19,628 bases of DNA, taken from NCBI GenBank assembly GCA_025997155.1, contig BNUF01000034.1:1-19628 (forward strand), read 5' to 3'. The DNA comes from Clostridia bacterium. Lineage in GTDB: Bacteria > Bacillota > Clostridia > Lachnospirales > WQUN01. The translations under genes were made by a program, and so were the position numbers. Under the pieces are notes generated by a model, which saw nothing but the letters and a program-made list of their open reading frames with translations, had not been told where the DNA came from and did not search any database. Below, one piece after another: positions 1 to 7,608 of this stretch (its first letter is position 1; the number at the start of each line of letters is the position of its first letter).

Positions 1-890
1 CCAGATGTCGAATCAATGTTGCCGCCAGTTTGATACATAGCTTCCAGCGTATCAAACTCATACTGAGGTTCTGTGCTAACGCGAACCCCATGTTTTGCTA
101 ACAGTTCTATGTATTTATGTTGAAATGCCGCTAAGTAGGCGGTTTTGCCCGCGCTGCTTCCACCGATAATCTGTATAGAAAATTGCCCAGCATTGCCGGA
201 TACGAGAGATGTGTCACAATTAGGGCAATAGGCATCAAGTTTCGTTCTGCCGACAAGAGAATGAACTGGCAAACATTTTCCGCATTGGCATATACTGAAC
301 AAGATTCCTAATCGGCCAGAGGTTAAAGAGGTGTGGATTTGTCCGCATGAAGGGCAGTGATATGCCGGAACTTGAAATTGTGTTAGGCAATTGGGACAAT
401 GCAAGGATTTCTGTATAGAGAAATCTATCCTCCGCAAAGGAAACAACGCGATAAGGCTTGCCAATAACCCTACCGTGATTAGCAACAAGTGCGCGAGAGT
501 AAGTGATACGATAACGACAAATCCGAATACAGCACGAAGAATCATTTCAACAGTACCGAGGAATGCTAACGGCACGTACAATAACGATACGAAAAACCTT
601 ATTAACGCGGAAGTGTGTCTGATGTTCCCGAGTTTATGCGCTATAGCCGCAATTCCAAACCATTTCCTGTCGATAAGCGATTTGAGAGAAGCGACGAATA
701 TTTTGATTGACTGATAGTAACCGCTGCCCATAAAATAACCGATAAATCGATTGCGTTTTGAATCTAGTAATCGCGCGTTTTTGTTGCTTATAATCGCGTT
801 TATGAATCCTATAACTATCCCGGCACAAACAGTTATTACCACAATAAATAAACAAACGGTCAAGGTCACATATATATTTTGTTGTGACAT
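1..890 (-). CDS. Membrane-anchored zinc-ribbon GTPase-like protein, C-terminal part outside the window
   Basis: The first 296 residues are visible and the frame is open to the window edge. The start is the ATG at 890, preceded by GGAGGG. The protein has an N-terminal membrane segment (about residues 8-32), a second hydrophobic block (about 98-152), then four cysteine pairs of zinc-ribbon type (CPNC 165-168, CPSC 179-182, CQC 201-203 plus C206, CPNC 222-225) and a P-loop GGSSAGKT at 243-250. The order and spacing match the complete 526-aa protein at 2292-3872, so the two are paralogues. The missing part should contain the DxxGE switch and the [NST]KxD specificity motif. It follows the nuclease gene by 24 bases in the same operon. 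It is probably a membrane-bound sensor or switch GTPase of the DO-GTPase type (inference). ATPase activity instead of GTPase activity cannot be excluded from this half. Confidence 0.85.
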   Translation of the reverse strand, partial: MSQQNIYVTLTVCLFIVVITVCAGIVIGFINAIISNKNARLLDSKRNRFIGYFMGSGYYQSIKIFVASLKSLIDRKWFGIAAIAHKLGNIRHTSALIRFFVSLLYVPLAFLGTVEMILRAVFGFVVIVSLTLAHLLLITVGLLASLIALFPLRRIDFSIQKSLHCPNCLTQFQVPAYHCPSCGQIHTSLTSGRLGILFSICQCGKCLPVHSLVGRTKLDAYCPNCDTSLVSGNAGQFSIQIIGGSSAGKTAYLAAFQHKYIELLAKHGVRVSTEPQYEFDTLEAMYQTGGNIDSTS

Positions 891-914
891 GTTGCCCTCC
901 CTCTGAGGATAAAG

Positions 915-1229
915 CTACATTTCCTGCCCCACGTCCTCGGATTCTTCAGGCATTTCGTGGGCATGCGAGCGGTTTTCGTGCGGGTCCTCTATTTGGTACA
1001 AATCGGGGTCGTTCATTCGTTCGTTAAATTCCTCTTGCGAAAGCCCTTCCTGTTCCGCTTTCTCCGCTTCTCGCCAATGTTCATTACCCGCCTTGTGTCC
1101 CAAATCGTACTTGCCTTCAATAGGCTTACCAGTGTTGGCATCAAGAAATTTGCCTTCTTCATTTTTTTGCGCGCGACGCTCGACTTCCTCACGCACTTCG
1201 GCTCGGATATAAGGTCTGTTGAGGGGCAT
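915..1229 (-). CDS. GH-E family HNH/Endo VII superfamily nuclease toxin, stand-alone
   Basis: This 104-aa protein is essentially only the toxin domain. It shows the family's signature blocks: an RPYIR start (5-9), a GKFLDANTGKPIEGKYDLGH stretch with the Gly-His pair at 44-45 and E50 close behind, FNERMNDPDLYQ (68-79), and NRSHxxE at 86-92. In known members the Gly-His-Glu residues and later histidines form a metal-dependent nuclease site. These domains usually sit at the C terminus of very large secreted polymorphic toxins. Here there is no signal peptide, export domain or repeat region. The gene starts 2 bases after the DUF2185 gene, and its GGAGGG lies inside that gene's end, so translation is probably coupled to the immunity protein. 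The acidic tail (93-104) is short. It is most likely the DNA- or RNA-cleaving effector of this operon. Confidence 0.85.
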   Translation of the reverse strand: MPLNRPYIRAEVREEVERRAQKNEEGKFLDANTGKPIEGKYDLGHKAGNEHWREAEKAEQEGLSQEEFNERMNDPDLYQIEDPHENRSHAHEMPEESEDVGQEM

Positions 1230-1231
1230 AA

Positions 1232-1540
1232 TTACATTCCCTCCGCGTCAAAGTCATAGTCCGCGGACATTTTGAACGCGCCGTTGTCATTCCCACGTTC
1301 GTATGCTGCGCCGATAGCTGACTGCAAATACGGCAAGACACTCTTGTCGATATCAAGAATCGTCTGTATGTCATAAAGAGCTATGTTGTCGGGGTTATCC
1401 GCGTAATCCTGGTTTTCATCTCCGCAGAAAAACCTCCAACCACTGTCACCTGATTTCCCTTTTTCGCGATACATAAAACGCACCTTGCGTTTGCCTTCTA
1501 TGAGCATTTTGCTTGCAAACACATAACCGAAATCCTTCAT
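1232..1540 (-). CDS. DUF2185 (Imm33-like) immunity protein
   Basis: This 102-aa cytoplasmic protein carries hallmarks of DUF2185: SGWRFFCGDE (33-42), YADNPDNIALYD (46-57), and a conserved C-terminal region with a PYLQSAIGAAYER-like segment (70-82). DUF2185 proteins are commonly found beside polymorphic toxins and are classed among immunity proteins; a smaller set serve other roles. The start is the ATG at 1540 after AAGGGG. Its immediate downstream neighbour is the GH-E nuclease, so the likely job is to bind and neutralise that enzyme. The order is immunity first, toxin second, which is opposite to the usual polymorphic-toxin layout and resembles antitoxin-toxin operons in which the protector is made first. 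The pairing is inferred from adjacency. Confidence 0.83.
   Translation of the reverse strand: MKDFGYVFASKMLIEGKRKVRFMYREKGKSGDSGWRFFCGDENQDYADNPDNIALYDIQTILDIDKSVLPYLQSAIGAAYERGNDNGAFKMSADYDFDAEGM
1239..1244 (-). promoter_or_regulatory. Ribosome binding site of the nuclease gene, inside the immunity gene
   Basis: GGAGGG read on the minus strand overlaps the last codons of the DUF2185 gene and lies 9 bases before the nuclease ATG at 1229. It supports that start and suggests coupled translation of the protector and the nuclease. Confidence 0.7.
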
Positions 1541-1571
1541 AAAAATCCCCTTTCAAAAATAAGTTACATAA

Positions 1572-2279
1572 TCATTTGTGGAAAAATAAGAACGCAAAAA
1601 CGCCAATATAAATAGGTACGGTTACAGCTGAAAAGCTGCGGACAGTTTCTAATTTACGCAACAAACTTGCAAATCGCGATAAAACGCGGCTCAATGTCCC
1701 GTCGCTTAGTAATCCAAAGACGATAGTACAACTGACAATGCTCGCGGCTATAATCCAATTTTCAATCCACGATTCAGTCCGTAAGTACCCAATCTGTAAG
1801 TTATTGATGTTAAGTATGTTATTAGCTGTGACAAGCCTAAACACGTCCGCAAGGTGAAAGTATAATATATAAACCGACAAACCGATACCGATGAGTGTAC
1901 CAAGACTAAGTCCAACCGCGACTTTTTTGTTTTCTGCGAAACCTATCGCGAAAGCAAATGTGATTACCGCATAAACCACTATGCATATAATGATTGACGT
2001 GGTGTCATCAGCTGTGAGGAATAGACTTGCTATTCCAATAACAATGCCGCCTACAATTACGCCCGCCATTAAACCACAAGAATATGACCAGAAATTATCC
2101 CTGAATTCTTCATACGCAATTGTTATTATAATCCCGATAACGCACCCAACAACAAACCCCACCCAGCTTAGCGCAGAACCCCACAATACGCCGCAAACAA
2201 AGGCGACAATTGTTCCGCATACACCCACAACAAAAAGCCCTAATGCAACTGCTAATAAAACCACAATAGCTTTAAGCAA
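1572..2279 (-). CDS. Polytopic membrane protein of unknown function
   Basis: This 235-aa protein is very hydrophobic, with about six to seven membrane helices: roughly residues 2-30, 36-55, 66-88, 94-114, 120-142, 172-191 and 217-233. Small residues (Gly, Ala, Val) are abundant in the first half. A polar stretch at 143-171 and a basic segment at 198-214 separate the last helices. The start is a TTG at 2279, supported by AAGGAGG seven bases upstream; there is no better ATG. It lies 12 bases after the membrane GTPase gene and before the immunity/nuclease pair, so it is part of the operon. I recognise no family. Possible roles are a pore or scaffold for the membrane-bound GTPases, or a membrane-damaging or containment effector. 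None of these can be decided from sequence alone. Confidence 0.8.
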   Translation of the reverse strand: MLKAIVVLLAVALGLFVVGVCGTIVAFVCGVLWGSALSWVGFVVGCVIGIIITIAYEEFRDNFWSYSCGLMAGVIVGGIVIGIASLFLTADDTTSIIICIVVYAVITFAFAIGFAENKKVAVGLSLGTLIGIGLSVYILYFHLADVFRLVTANNILNINNLQIGYLRTESWIENWIIAASIVSCTIVFGLLSDGTLSRVLSRFASLLRKLETVRSFSAVTVPIYIGVFAFLFFHK

Positions 2280-2291
2280 TGAAAAACCTCC

Positions 2292-3872
2292 TTACTCTGT
2301 CGCTATTATATTCGGGAATGGCGCTTTCGCGGTTGTAAGTAACCATGACACTGGTTCTGTAACGCCCCAAGGAGTGTACGTCCGTGTAGAATCCGCGCCG
2401 TGTCCCATTGCGCTAACTGGGAAAACTCCGATATTATTAAACGTCCCCTCGATTTCGTTTATCACGTTACCAAAGCCGTGGTTTTTCAAAAATTCTTTGC
2501 ATATCACATCACGCGCAACATAAATGTCACTTTGTCCGTCAGCTCCGATATATTGCGCGCTATTTTTGGAATAAGCGAACTTAATCTTTGGCAGACCTAT
2601 TTCAGTTTTGTACAAATCCGCTTTTGAAATGATTACGGCAACAGGAATATCGGACAGTTTTTTCGCCGACAACCCCTTAACCCCTTTAAACGCGTTTATG
2701 AATGTCGCGATGGCGATGCTTTCTTCACCAGGATTTCCCGACGGGTCAATTACGACAATAATACCTTCGCAGTATTCGAATTGCAATTGTTGATTTTCAA
2801 AGCCGCGAAGGGTAAACGCCTCGCCCGCAATATCGTATATCGTAAATTGTACAGGTATTTCGCCTTGCGTTTTGTGAACTATGCTGTACATATTAGCGTT
2901 AGTCTCATTTGTTGCCACGCTAATTCCACTCTGAAACCAGTCTTCCAAATCAGTGAAGGCCGTTTCGGGCGAGACCGAGTAAGACAGTGAATTTGCTTTA
3001 TCTAAATATTCGCGATAAATGTGCAAAAATGCGGCAAGAAAGGTTGTCTTCCCCGCGCTTGGGCTTCCCACCAGTTGCAGTCCGAATTGACGCGCATCGC
3101 TTGCCGCCAACTCCGAAGCGCAAAATGGACACACTGCTTCAAGTTCTGACCGTCCGTTAAATACCGTAACAGGAAGTATTTTGCCGCATGCACACTTCCT
3201 GTTAAAAACGCCATAAGGACTCGGCGTTAATTTTTCATGTTTCCTTCCGCACTGCGGGCAGGAAAAAACAGGCACTACAGACGTCCTTTTGCAATTAGGG
3301 CAACGGCTTTGTATCGATTTTAAGAACAAGGTAAATCTGTCGATACCCCACAAGGTCGTAAAAAAGATATAAAAGCCACACATCATGGTGAAATCAACAA
3401 CCAACAGCGCAACGCTAAAAACAGTTATCCACATAAAGCCAAATGTAAACGATAACCCATAAGCGACACCGAAGAAGATGTATGCCCAAACAGCGAAATA
3501 CCATTCCTCATATTTTAACCCTTGGATAAAATCCATTACAACATTTTTGCCGCCGCAAATAAACCAGTCGGACAAGCTCCGGAGTCGCTGATTCTGCATA
3601 TTGTAGGCTTCTTTTACAATCTCAAGGACCTGATGATAACCTGGTCCGAAAAAATAGTTCCGCTTAACGCCCGAAGGAGCATTGGGGTTTTTATCCGTAT
3701 AAGTGGCATACGGGTCAGAGTGGCTTTTTGTCGCACTGATATAGTTTATTAGCGACACGACAAGCGCGTACAAGCTACTTATTGATACCACAATGATTAA
3801 CACTATTGTCGCCAAAGGTATGACTACATAAACTATAAAGAGTATTGCCAAAATTAGGATTAGTACTGGCAT
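2292..3872 (-). CDS. Membrane-anchored zinc-ribbon GTPase (DO-GTPase-like)
   Basis: This 526-aa protein has two close N-terminal membrane helices (about 2-45) and a second hydrophobic pair (about 125-175). These are followed by four zinc-ribbon cysteine pairs (CPNC 191-194, CPQC 205-208, CAC 227-229, CPFC 248-251) and a P-loop NTPase domain. The G1 motif is GSPSAGKT at 269-276, G3 is DIAGE at 347-351, G4 is SKAD at 416-419 (a variant of NKxD), and G5 is an SAMG at 487-490. The C-terminal motif PVSWLL (507-512) resembles the RVLDPILWLF end of the soluble GTPase encoded upstream. This favours a TRAFAC-type GTPase of the DO-GTPase group. The GTPase domain should face the cytoplasm. It begins 22 bases after the GAP1-like gene and is a paralogue of the truncated gene at the left edge. 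Likely role: a membrane-localised switch regulated by the GAP1-like protein (inference). Confidence 0.88.
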   Translation of the reverse strand: MPVLILILAILFIVYVVIPLATIVLIIVVSISSLYALVVSLINYISATKSHSDPYATYTDKNPNAPSGVKRNYFFGPGYHQVLEIVKEAYNMQNQRLRSLSDWFICGGKNVVMDFIQGLKYEEWYFAVWAYIFFGVAYGLSFTFGFMWITVFSVALLVVDFTMMCGFYIFFTTLWGIDRFTLFLKSIQSRCPNCKRTSVVPVFSCPQCGRKHEKLTPSPYGVFNRKCACGKILPVTVFNGRSELEAVCPFCASELAASDARQFGLQLVGSPSAGKTTFLAAFLHIYREYLDKANSLSYSVSPETAFTDLEDWFQSGISVATNETNANMYSIVHKTQGEIPVQFTIYDIAGEAFTLRGFENQQLQFEYCEGIIVVIDPSGNPGEESIAIATFINAFKGVKGLSAKKLSDIPVAVIISKADLYKTEIGLPKIKFAYSKNSAQYIGADGQSDIYVARDVICKEFLKNHGFGNVINEIEGTFNNIGVFPVSAMGHGADSTRTYTPWGVTEPVSWLLTTAKAPFPNIIATE

Positions 3873-3894
3873 TTCTGAGCCTCGCTTTCAGTCT

Positions 3895-6459
3895 TCACTT
3901 GTCTGACTCATTTTTATCACGCTTAAATAAGCCGCCCAATATGTTGCCTGCACGACCTAAAATCGATTTGGCGTATGCTTCTTCTTGCATTTTGCGAACG
4001 CACTCAAGCGCGTCGCCTAAATACGCTTTGCTTGCCTTATCTCTCAATAAATCCAGCAACAAAGTTTCGGTTTTTGCCGAGCATTTGCTTGCCACAAGAC
4101 CGCTAATAATCGTCCTGTACGCGATAGTTGCTTCTTCGCCTTTCGGTAACCCTACAACATATTTGAAGAATTCACACCACTTATCACTATATTTATTCGC
4201 ACTTGCCAGTAGTCCCGAAAAATACGGAACAAAATACGTTTTTGGATTTTGAAGGAACATAGTAAGCATTTCCTGATACCACTTTCCCTTTAGCGAAGCG
4301 GATTGATTTATTCCTTTCACTAAGGCGTTAACGTATGTCGAATCGGCAATGGATACAAAGCCCTGTTCCTGTAACTTGGGCAGTAAAGAATAGTTCATGT
4401 TGGCGGAGTATAGCATCGATACCGCATAGTTATGCGCGGATTTAGTGCATATAGCGTTTCTCGGTCTGTTTGAGGATTGCAGGAAATCCGTGAGCTTTTT
4501 TGCGCTTTTGGCGAGTATCTCAATATTTTTATCCGCCTCTTCAAAGAAACATTTCAATTCATCCTCCGCAAGACATTCTGCAGAAGTGAGCAATTGAAGC
4601 ATATTAGCAATCTCGTCACAAGACTTTATCAATTCAAACCTTCTTTGCGACACAAAGACCACGCAAGGGTTCAAACTAGATGACTTCAATTTTTTGCAGA
4701 ATTCACAAGTAGCTTCATTAGACGCGATAATCGAAGCATCGCTGTCAAGAATACACTCGACAATGAATCTTGCAAAACGGGTATCTTTTGCGTTGGATTT
4801 TGCCAAGTCAAACAAATGCGAATTAGCGTTTCTTTTGTGGTTTGAAAATACGCCGATTATTGTCTTTGCAGTTTCTTTGTCGCTGTTTTTGTAGCACGAT
4901 TTTATTCCTGTAAGAACAACCTCTCTCGTCACATCTTCCTGATGTCGGTCAGCAATTTTGACGCTCTCTAAATAAATTTGCGTGAATATTAATGCCTCGG
5001 ATGGCAAGAAACTATTTGAAATCTCCAGATTTGAGCTTATCGTGTGCTTGTCTGTAATGTATGCAGCTACATCAGCACCGAATTTGCTGCTTTTTATATA
5101 TCCCCATGCCTCAAGTACAGTCTTGGAACTGCGTTTCTTATACAAAACATTCGTAAACCCGGAACAAATATCGCCAACAACGCTTCTGTAAACATCTCCT
5201 TCGCCAACAACGGTTGAGACGGAAATAACCCAGTCAACGATTTGCAAAGCGGCGTTTATGTCGTCCGCTAAAAAATCCGAAATATCACATTTTACATTAG
5301 AGTAGATTTTTTGAAGCATATCGCAATTTGCTAGTTTGAATCCAACTATTTTTAAAGCTTCGGCTAGTGACTTTGTCTCAAACTTTCCGATAGCCGACAA
5401 GACGCTGTATGCGCCATATAACGCCACTATATCAACGCAAGGTCTATCCAAGTTGACCATCCGCAAAAACTTCATGCAGAAATTTTCACGCTCCGAGTCA
5501 AACCGCGTTATCAACTTATAGTAGTCGGCAGTTGTGTCAGAATCAAACATAGCTCTCTTTGATGTTCCGTCCAATAACACAAAAGGCGAATTAGCCAATG
5601 CTCGCGCCGCGTTTGAGTTGATGCCGTCCCTCGAATCAACGCCGATTATCATTGCGCGATATCGAATCTCTTGATTTGTATCCTGCAAGTTCATTTGTTG
5701 CTGATAAGTGCCCGTTGCCTTATTTATGGTATAGCGATTAGCGGTGGGAAATTTATCCATTCGCGTCGCAAAGGGTATCGTGGCGGCGATTTGCGGTGAG
5801 AACGCGTACTCAATAGCCGCTATCCATTTTTCGATATTTTCGGCGGAATCATCCTTAATGACAAGAAATTTCCGTTCCTTAGCGGGTTTTGGTTGTGCCA
5901 AACTTCCATACTGTGAAAGCAAGAAAGATACCGCCGCCCTAAGCGCTTCTTCGCGTCCTTCCTTGATGAAGTCGCGAATAGCCCCGACGGTGTATTTCCT
6001 TTCATCGTGTCTCAAACTTCGCGAACAAAATGGAGTAGGCGGATTTTCATAATAATACGCCTCGCCCCTATCTTTTGCGTCCCAGTCGGAGCTTCCAAAC
6101 ATTTCGCAGGGATAGCTAGCTGAAAAATCCCCGACAAAAACTTGATTTACAAAATTACCTGGCCGATGTGAATAATCGCCTTTTGCGTTGGAGTCGAAGT
6201 GGACAGGCGAAAACCGAACAAACATAGAATTGCCAACGTCCGGGGTATAGTAGAGGTACGCGTCGTCCATAAAATCTGGCTCTTTATATGTTTGCTTGGT
6301 TTGCGCCACATCAGCCAGCAGACGCAAATCCACAGTTCCATCAGCTAAAAGAGCCTTATCGCATGAATATACCTTATAGCCCTCATTGGGTATTTCACGG
6401 CAATTATTCAGAATATCGACGCCTTGTTTGCAACGGGTATAAATAAGTTCGTTAAACAT
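3895..6459 (-). CDS. GAP1-like GTPase-associated protein
   Basis: This 854-aa cytoplasmic protein has no membrane segments. Its N-terminal domain (about 1-200) begins FNELIYTRCKQGVD and continues with a glycine-rich block around RPGNFVNQVFVG (99-110). This is the pattern I associate with the N-terminal domain of GTPase-associated protein 1, found beside DO-GTPases in conflict systems. The rest (about 200-854) is helix-rich with many leucines and scattered cysteines, resembling an alpha-solenoid middle and C-terminal region. I chose the ATG at 6459, with AAGGAG nine bases upstream. The frame opens 24 bases earlier at a TTG that overlaps the preceding gene's stop region and has no ribosome site of its own. 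It lies between two zinc-ribbon GTPase genes, which supports a role as their partner, either activating hydrolysis or acting as a scaffold. The family name rests on motif memory and synteny. Confidence 0.82.
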   Translation of the reverse strand: MFNELIYTRCKQGVDILNNCREIPNEGYKVYSCDKALLADGTVDLRLLADVAQTKQTYKEPDFMDDAYLYYTPDVGNSMFVRFSPVHFDSNAKGDYSHRPGNFVNQVFVGDFSASYPCEMFGSSDWDAKDRGEAYYYENPPTPFCSRSLRHDERKYTVGAIRDFIKEGREEALRAAVSFLLSQYGSLAQPKPAKERKFLVIKDDSAENIEKWIAAIEYAFSPQIAATIPFATRMDKFPTANRYTINKATGTYQQQMNLQDTNQEIRYRAMIIGVDSRDGINSNAARALANSPFVLLDGTSKRAMFDSDTTADYYKLITRFDSERENFCMKFLRMVNLDRPCVDIVALYGAYSVLSAIGKFETKSLAEALKIVGFKLANCDMLQKIYSNVKCDISDFLADDINAALQIVDWVISVSTVVGEGDVYRSVVGDICSGFTNVLYKKRSSKTVLEAWGYIKSSKFGADVAAYITDKHTISSNLEISNSFLPSEALIFTQIYLESVKIADRHQEDVTREVVLTGIKSCYKNSDKETAKTIIGVFSNHKRNANSHLFDLAKSNAKDTRFARFIVECILDSDASIIASNEATCEFCKKLKSSSLNPCVVFVSQRRFELIKSCDEIANMLQLLTSAECLAEDELKCFFEEADKNIEILAKSAKKLTDFLQSSNRPRNAICTKSAHNYAVSMLYSANMNYSLLPKLQEQGFVSIADSTYVNALVKGINQSASLKGKWYQEMLTMFLQNPKTYFVPYFSGLLASANKYSDKWCEFFKYVVGLPKGEEATIAYRTIISGLVASKCSAKTETLLLDLLRDKASKAYLGDALECVRKMQEEAYAKSILGRAGNILGGLFKRDKNESDK

Positions 6460-6475
6460 CGTACATTTCTCCTTG

Positions 6476-7591
6476 TCAATCAATAAATTTCGCGCTGTGG
6501 AAAAGCCACAAGATTGGATCTAATACCCTGTTAGGGCTTATGTCACCCAGTTTACCCACCTCTTTCGGCGGATTTCCGTAGCTTGACACACCAAACAACA
6601 TAAATTTGTCGAAGTTTGCCTCTAACGCGGTAAGGAACTCGCTTTCCTTTACCGCTTGTAACCAAGCTCTGATTGCGTCGTCTCTTCCCTTAATCCTGTC
6701 AATATCCAATCCGCCGTTTAAGATGCTTGCTCCCGGGTTTTTAGCGGGAGGCTCGGACTGAAAGATGCTATGATGCCAAACCGTATCGAATTTGGTTAAT
6801 ACAACAGCAACGGGCATCTTAAGGATTGCTCCGGACTCAAGGTTGCGATACCCGCGCGCTTTATCCGCGATGTCGTTAACTATTTCTCTTGATTTAACGC
6901 TTTTGACATTGTCATCTCTACCAGATAACGAATTTTTAATTATTGTAGGGTTGACATTGCCATTCCGCCGAACGCCGTCCAAAACAAGGGGGTCAATTGT
7001 AATTATCATTGCCTTTGAAAGATTGATGTATCTTCCAACTGCCGGGGCGTCCGCCTTGTCTTCGTGAGTCTCTCCGGCACCGTCAAAGATAGTGAAAGTG
7101 TATGTCGGAACAACATTGCCGCGTCTTTTGGCAAGGTTTTTTACCCACCATATCTGCGGGAACACTTCGTCAGCCGTTGTCGAGTCCGGAATAGTATGGT
7201 TTTCATATATACTTTTGCGATTTTTCTCTTGGTGGTTACTTGTCTCCGTATTTTGGGCGTTCACCGCAAGTTTAAGCCCTGCCGCACTCCCCAACTCGTG
7301 CAGCATTACGGTTATATAATTCGTTTTGCCAGAATCCGACACACCCAATATGCTAAACGGGAGATTCGGCGTTTCCAACGCGGTCTTGGGGATTTCCTGA
7401 CCGCACTTAGGGCAGACGCGCCGAGTGGCAAGCCTACCGCATCCTCGTGACCCGCACTTAACAGCTCCGCGCCTCAATAGTGTTGGTGTAGTCGAGTTTC
7501 CGCAATCAGGACACACATACAATACCTTACCATGCGGATACTTTTGCATACAAAACGGACATATAAAATTAGCCCAAGGAAAATTAACCAT
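6476..7591 (-). CDS. Soluble zinc-ribbon GTPase (DO-GTPase-like)
   Basis: This 371-aa protein starts with paired zinc ribbons (CPFC 11-14, CPDC 27-30, CGSRGC 46-51, CPKC 60-63) followed by a GTPase domain. G1 is GVSDSGKT (83-90), G3 is DGAGE (170-174), G4 is TKFD (266-269), and a G5-like GVSSYG lies at 334-339. It ends with a conserved-looking RVLDPILWLF segment. It lacks the membrane helices of its two downstream relatives. The frame extends to a TTG at 7612 that overlaps the previous stop (TTGA). I prefer the ATG at 7591, which has AAGAGG six bases upstream; an ATG at 7597 sits directly on that site. Between G1 and G3 is a long insert with tryptophans (148-149). Together with the GAP1-like protein encoded 16 bases downstream it forms the probable regulatory core of the operon. 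Confidence 0.86.
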   Translation of the reverse strand: MVNFPWANFICPFCMQKYPHGKVLYVCPDCGNSTTPTLLRRGAVKCGSRGCGRLATRRVCPKCGQEIPKTALETPNLPFSILGVSDSGKTNYITVMLHELGSAAGLKLAVNAQNTETSNHQEKNRKSIYENHTIPDSTTADEVFPQIWWVKNLAKRRGNVVPTYTFTIFDGAGETHEDKADAPAVGRYINLSKAMIITIDPLVLDGVRRNGNVNPTIIKNSLSGRDDNVKSVKSREIVNDIADKARGYRNLESGAILKMPVAVVLTKFDTVWHHSIFQSEPPAKNPGASILNGGLDIDRIKGRDDAIRAWLQAVKESEFLTALEANFDKFMLFGVSSYGNPPKEVGKLGDISPNRVLDPILWLFHSAKFID

Positions 7592-7608
7592 TGCCATCCT
7601 CTTTCTTT

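Noticed and set aside
634-855. A 73-codon minus-strand frame
   Set aside because: It lies in another frame inside the membrane GTPase gene that reads from 890 to the left edge, which has the ribosome site and the recognisable motifs.
957-1259. A 100-codon plus-strand frame opposite the nuclease gene
   Set aside because: It is antisense to the GH-E domain, which has clear family motifs, and has no ribosome site.
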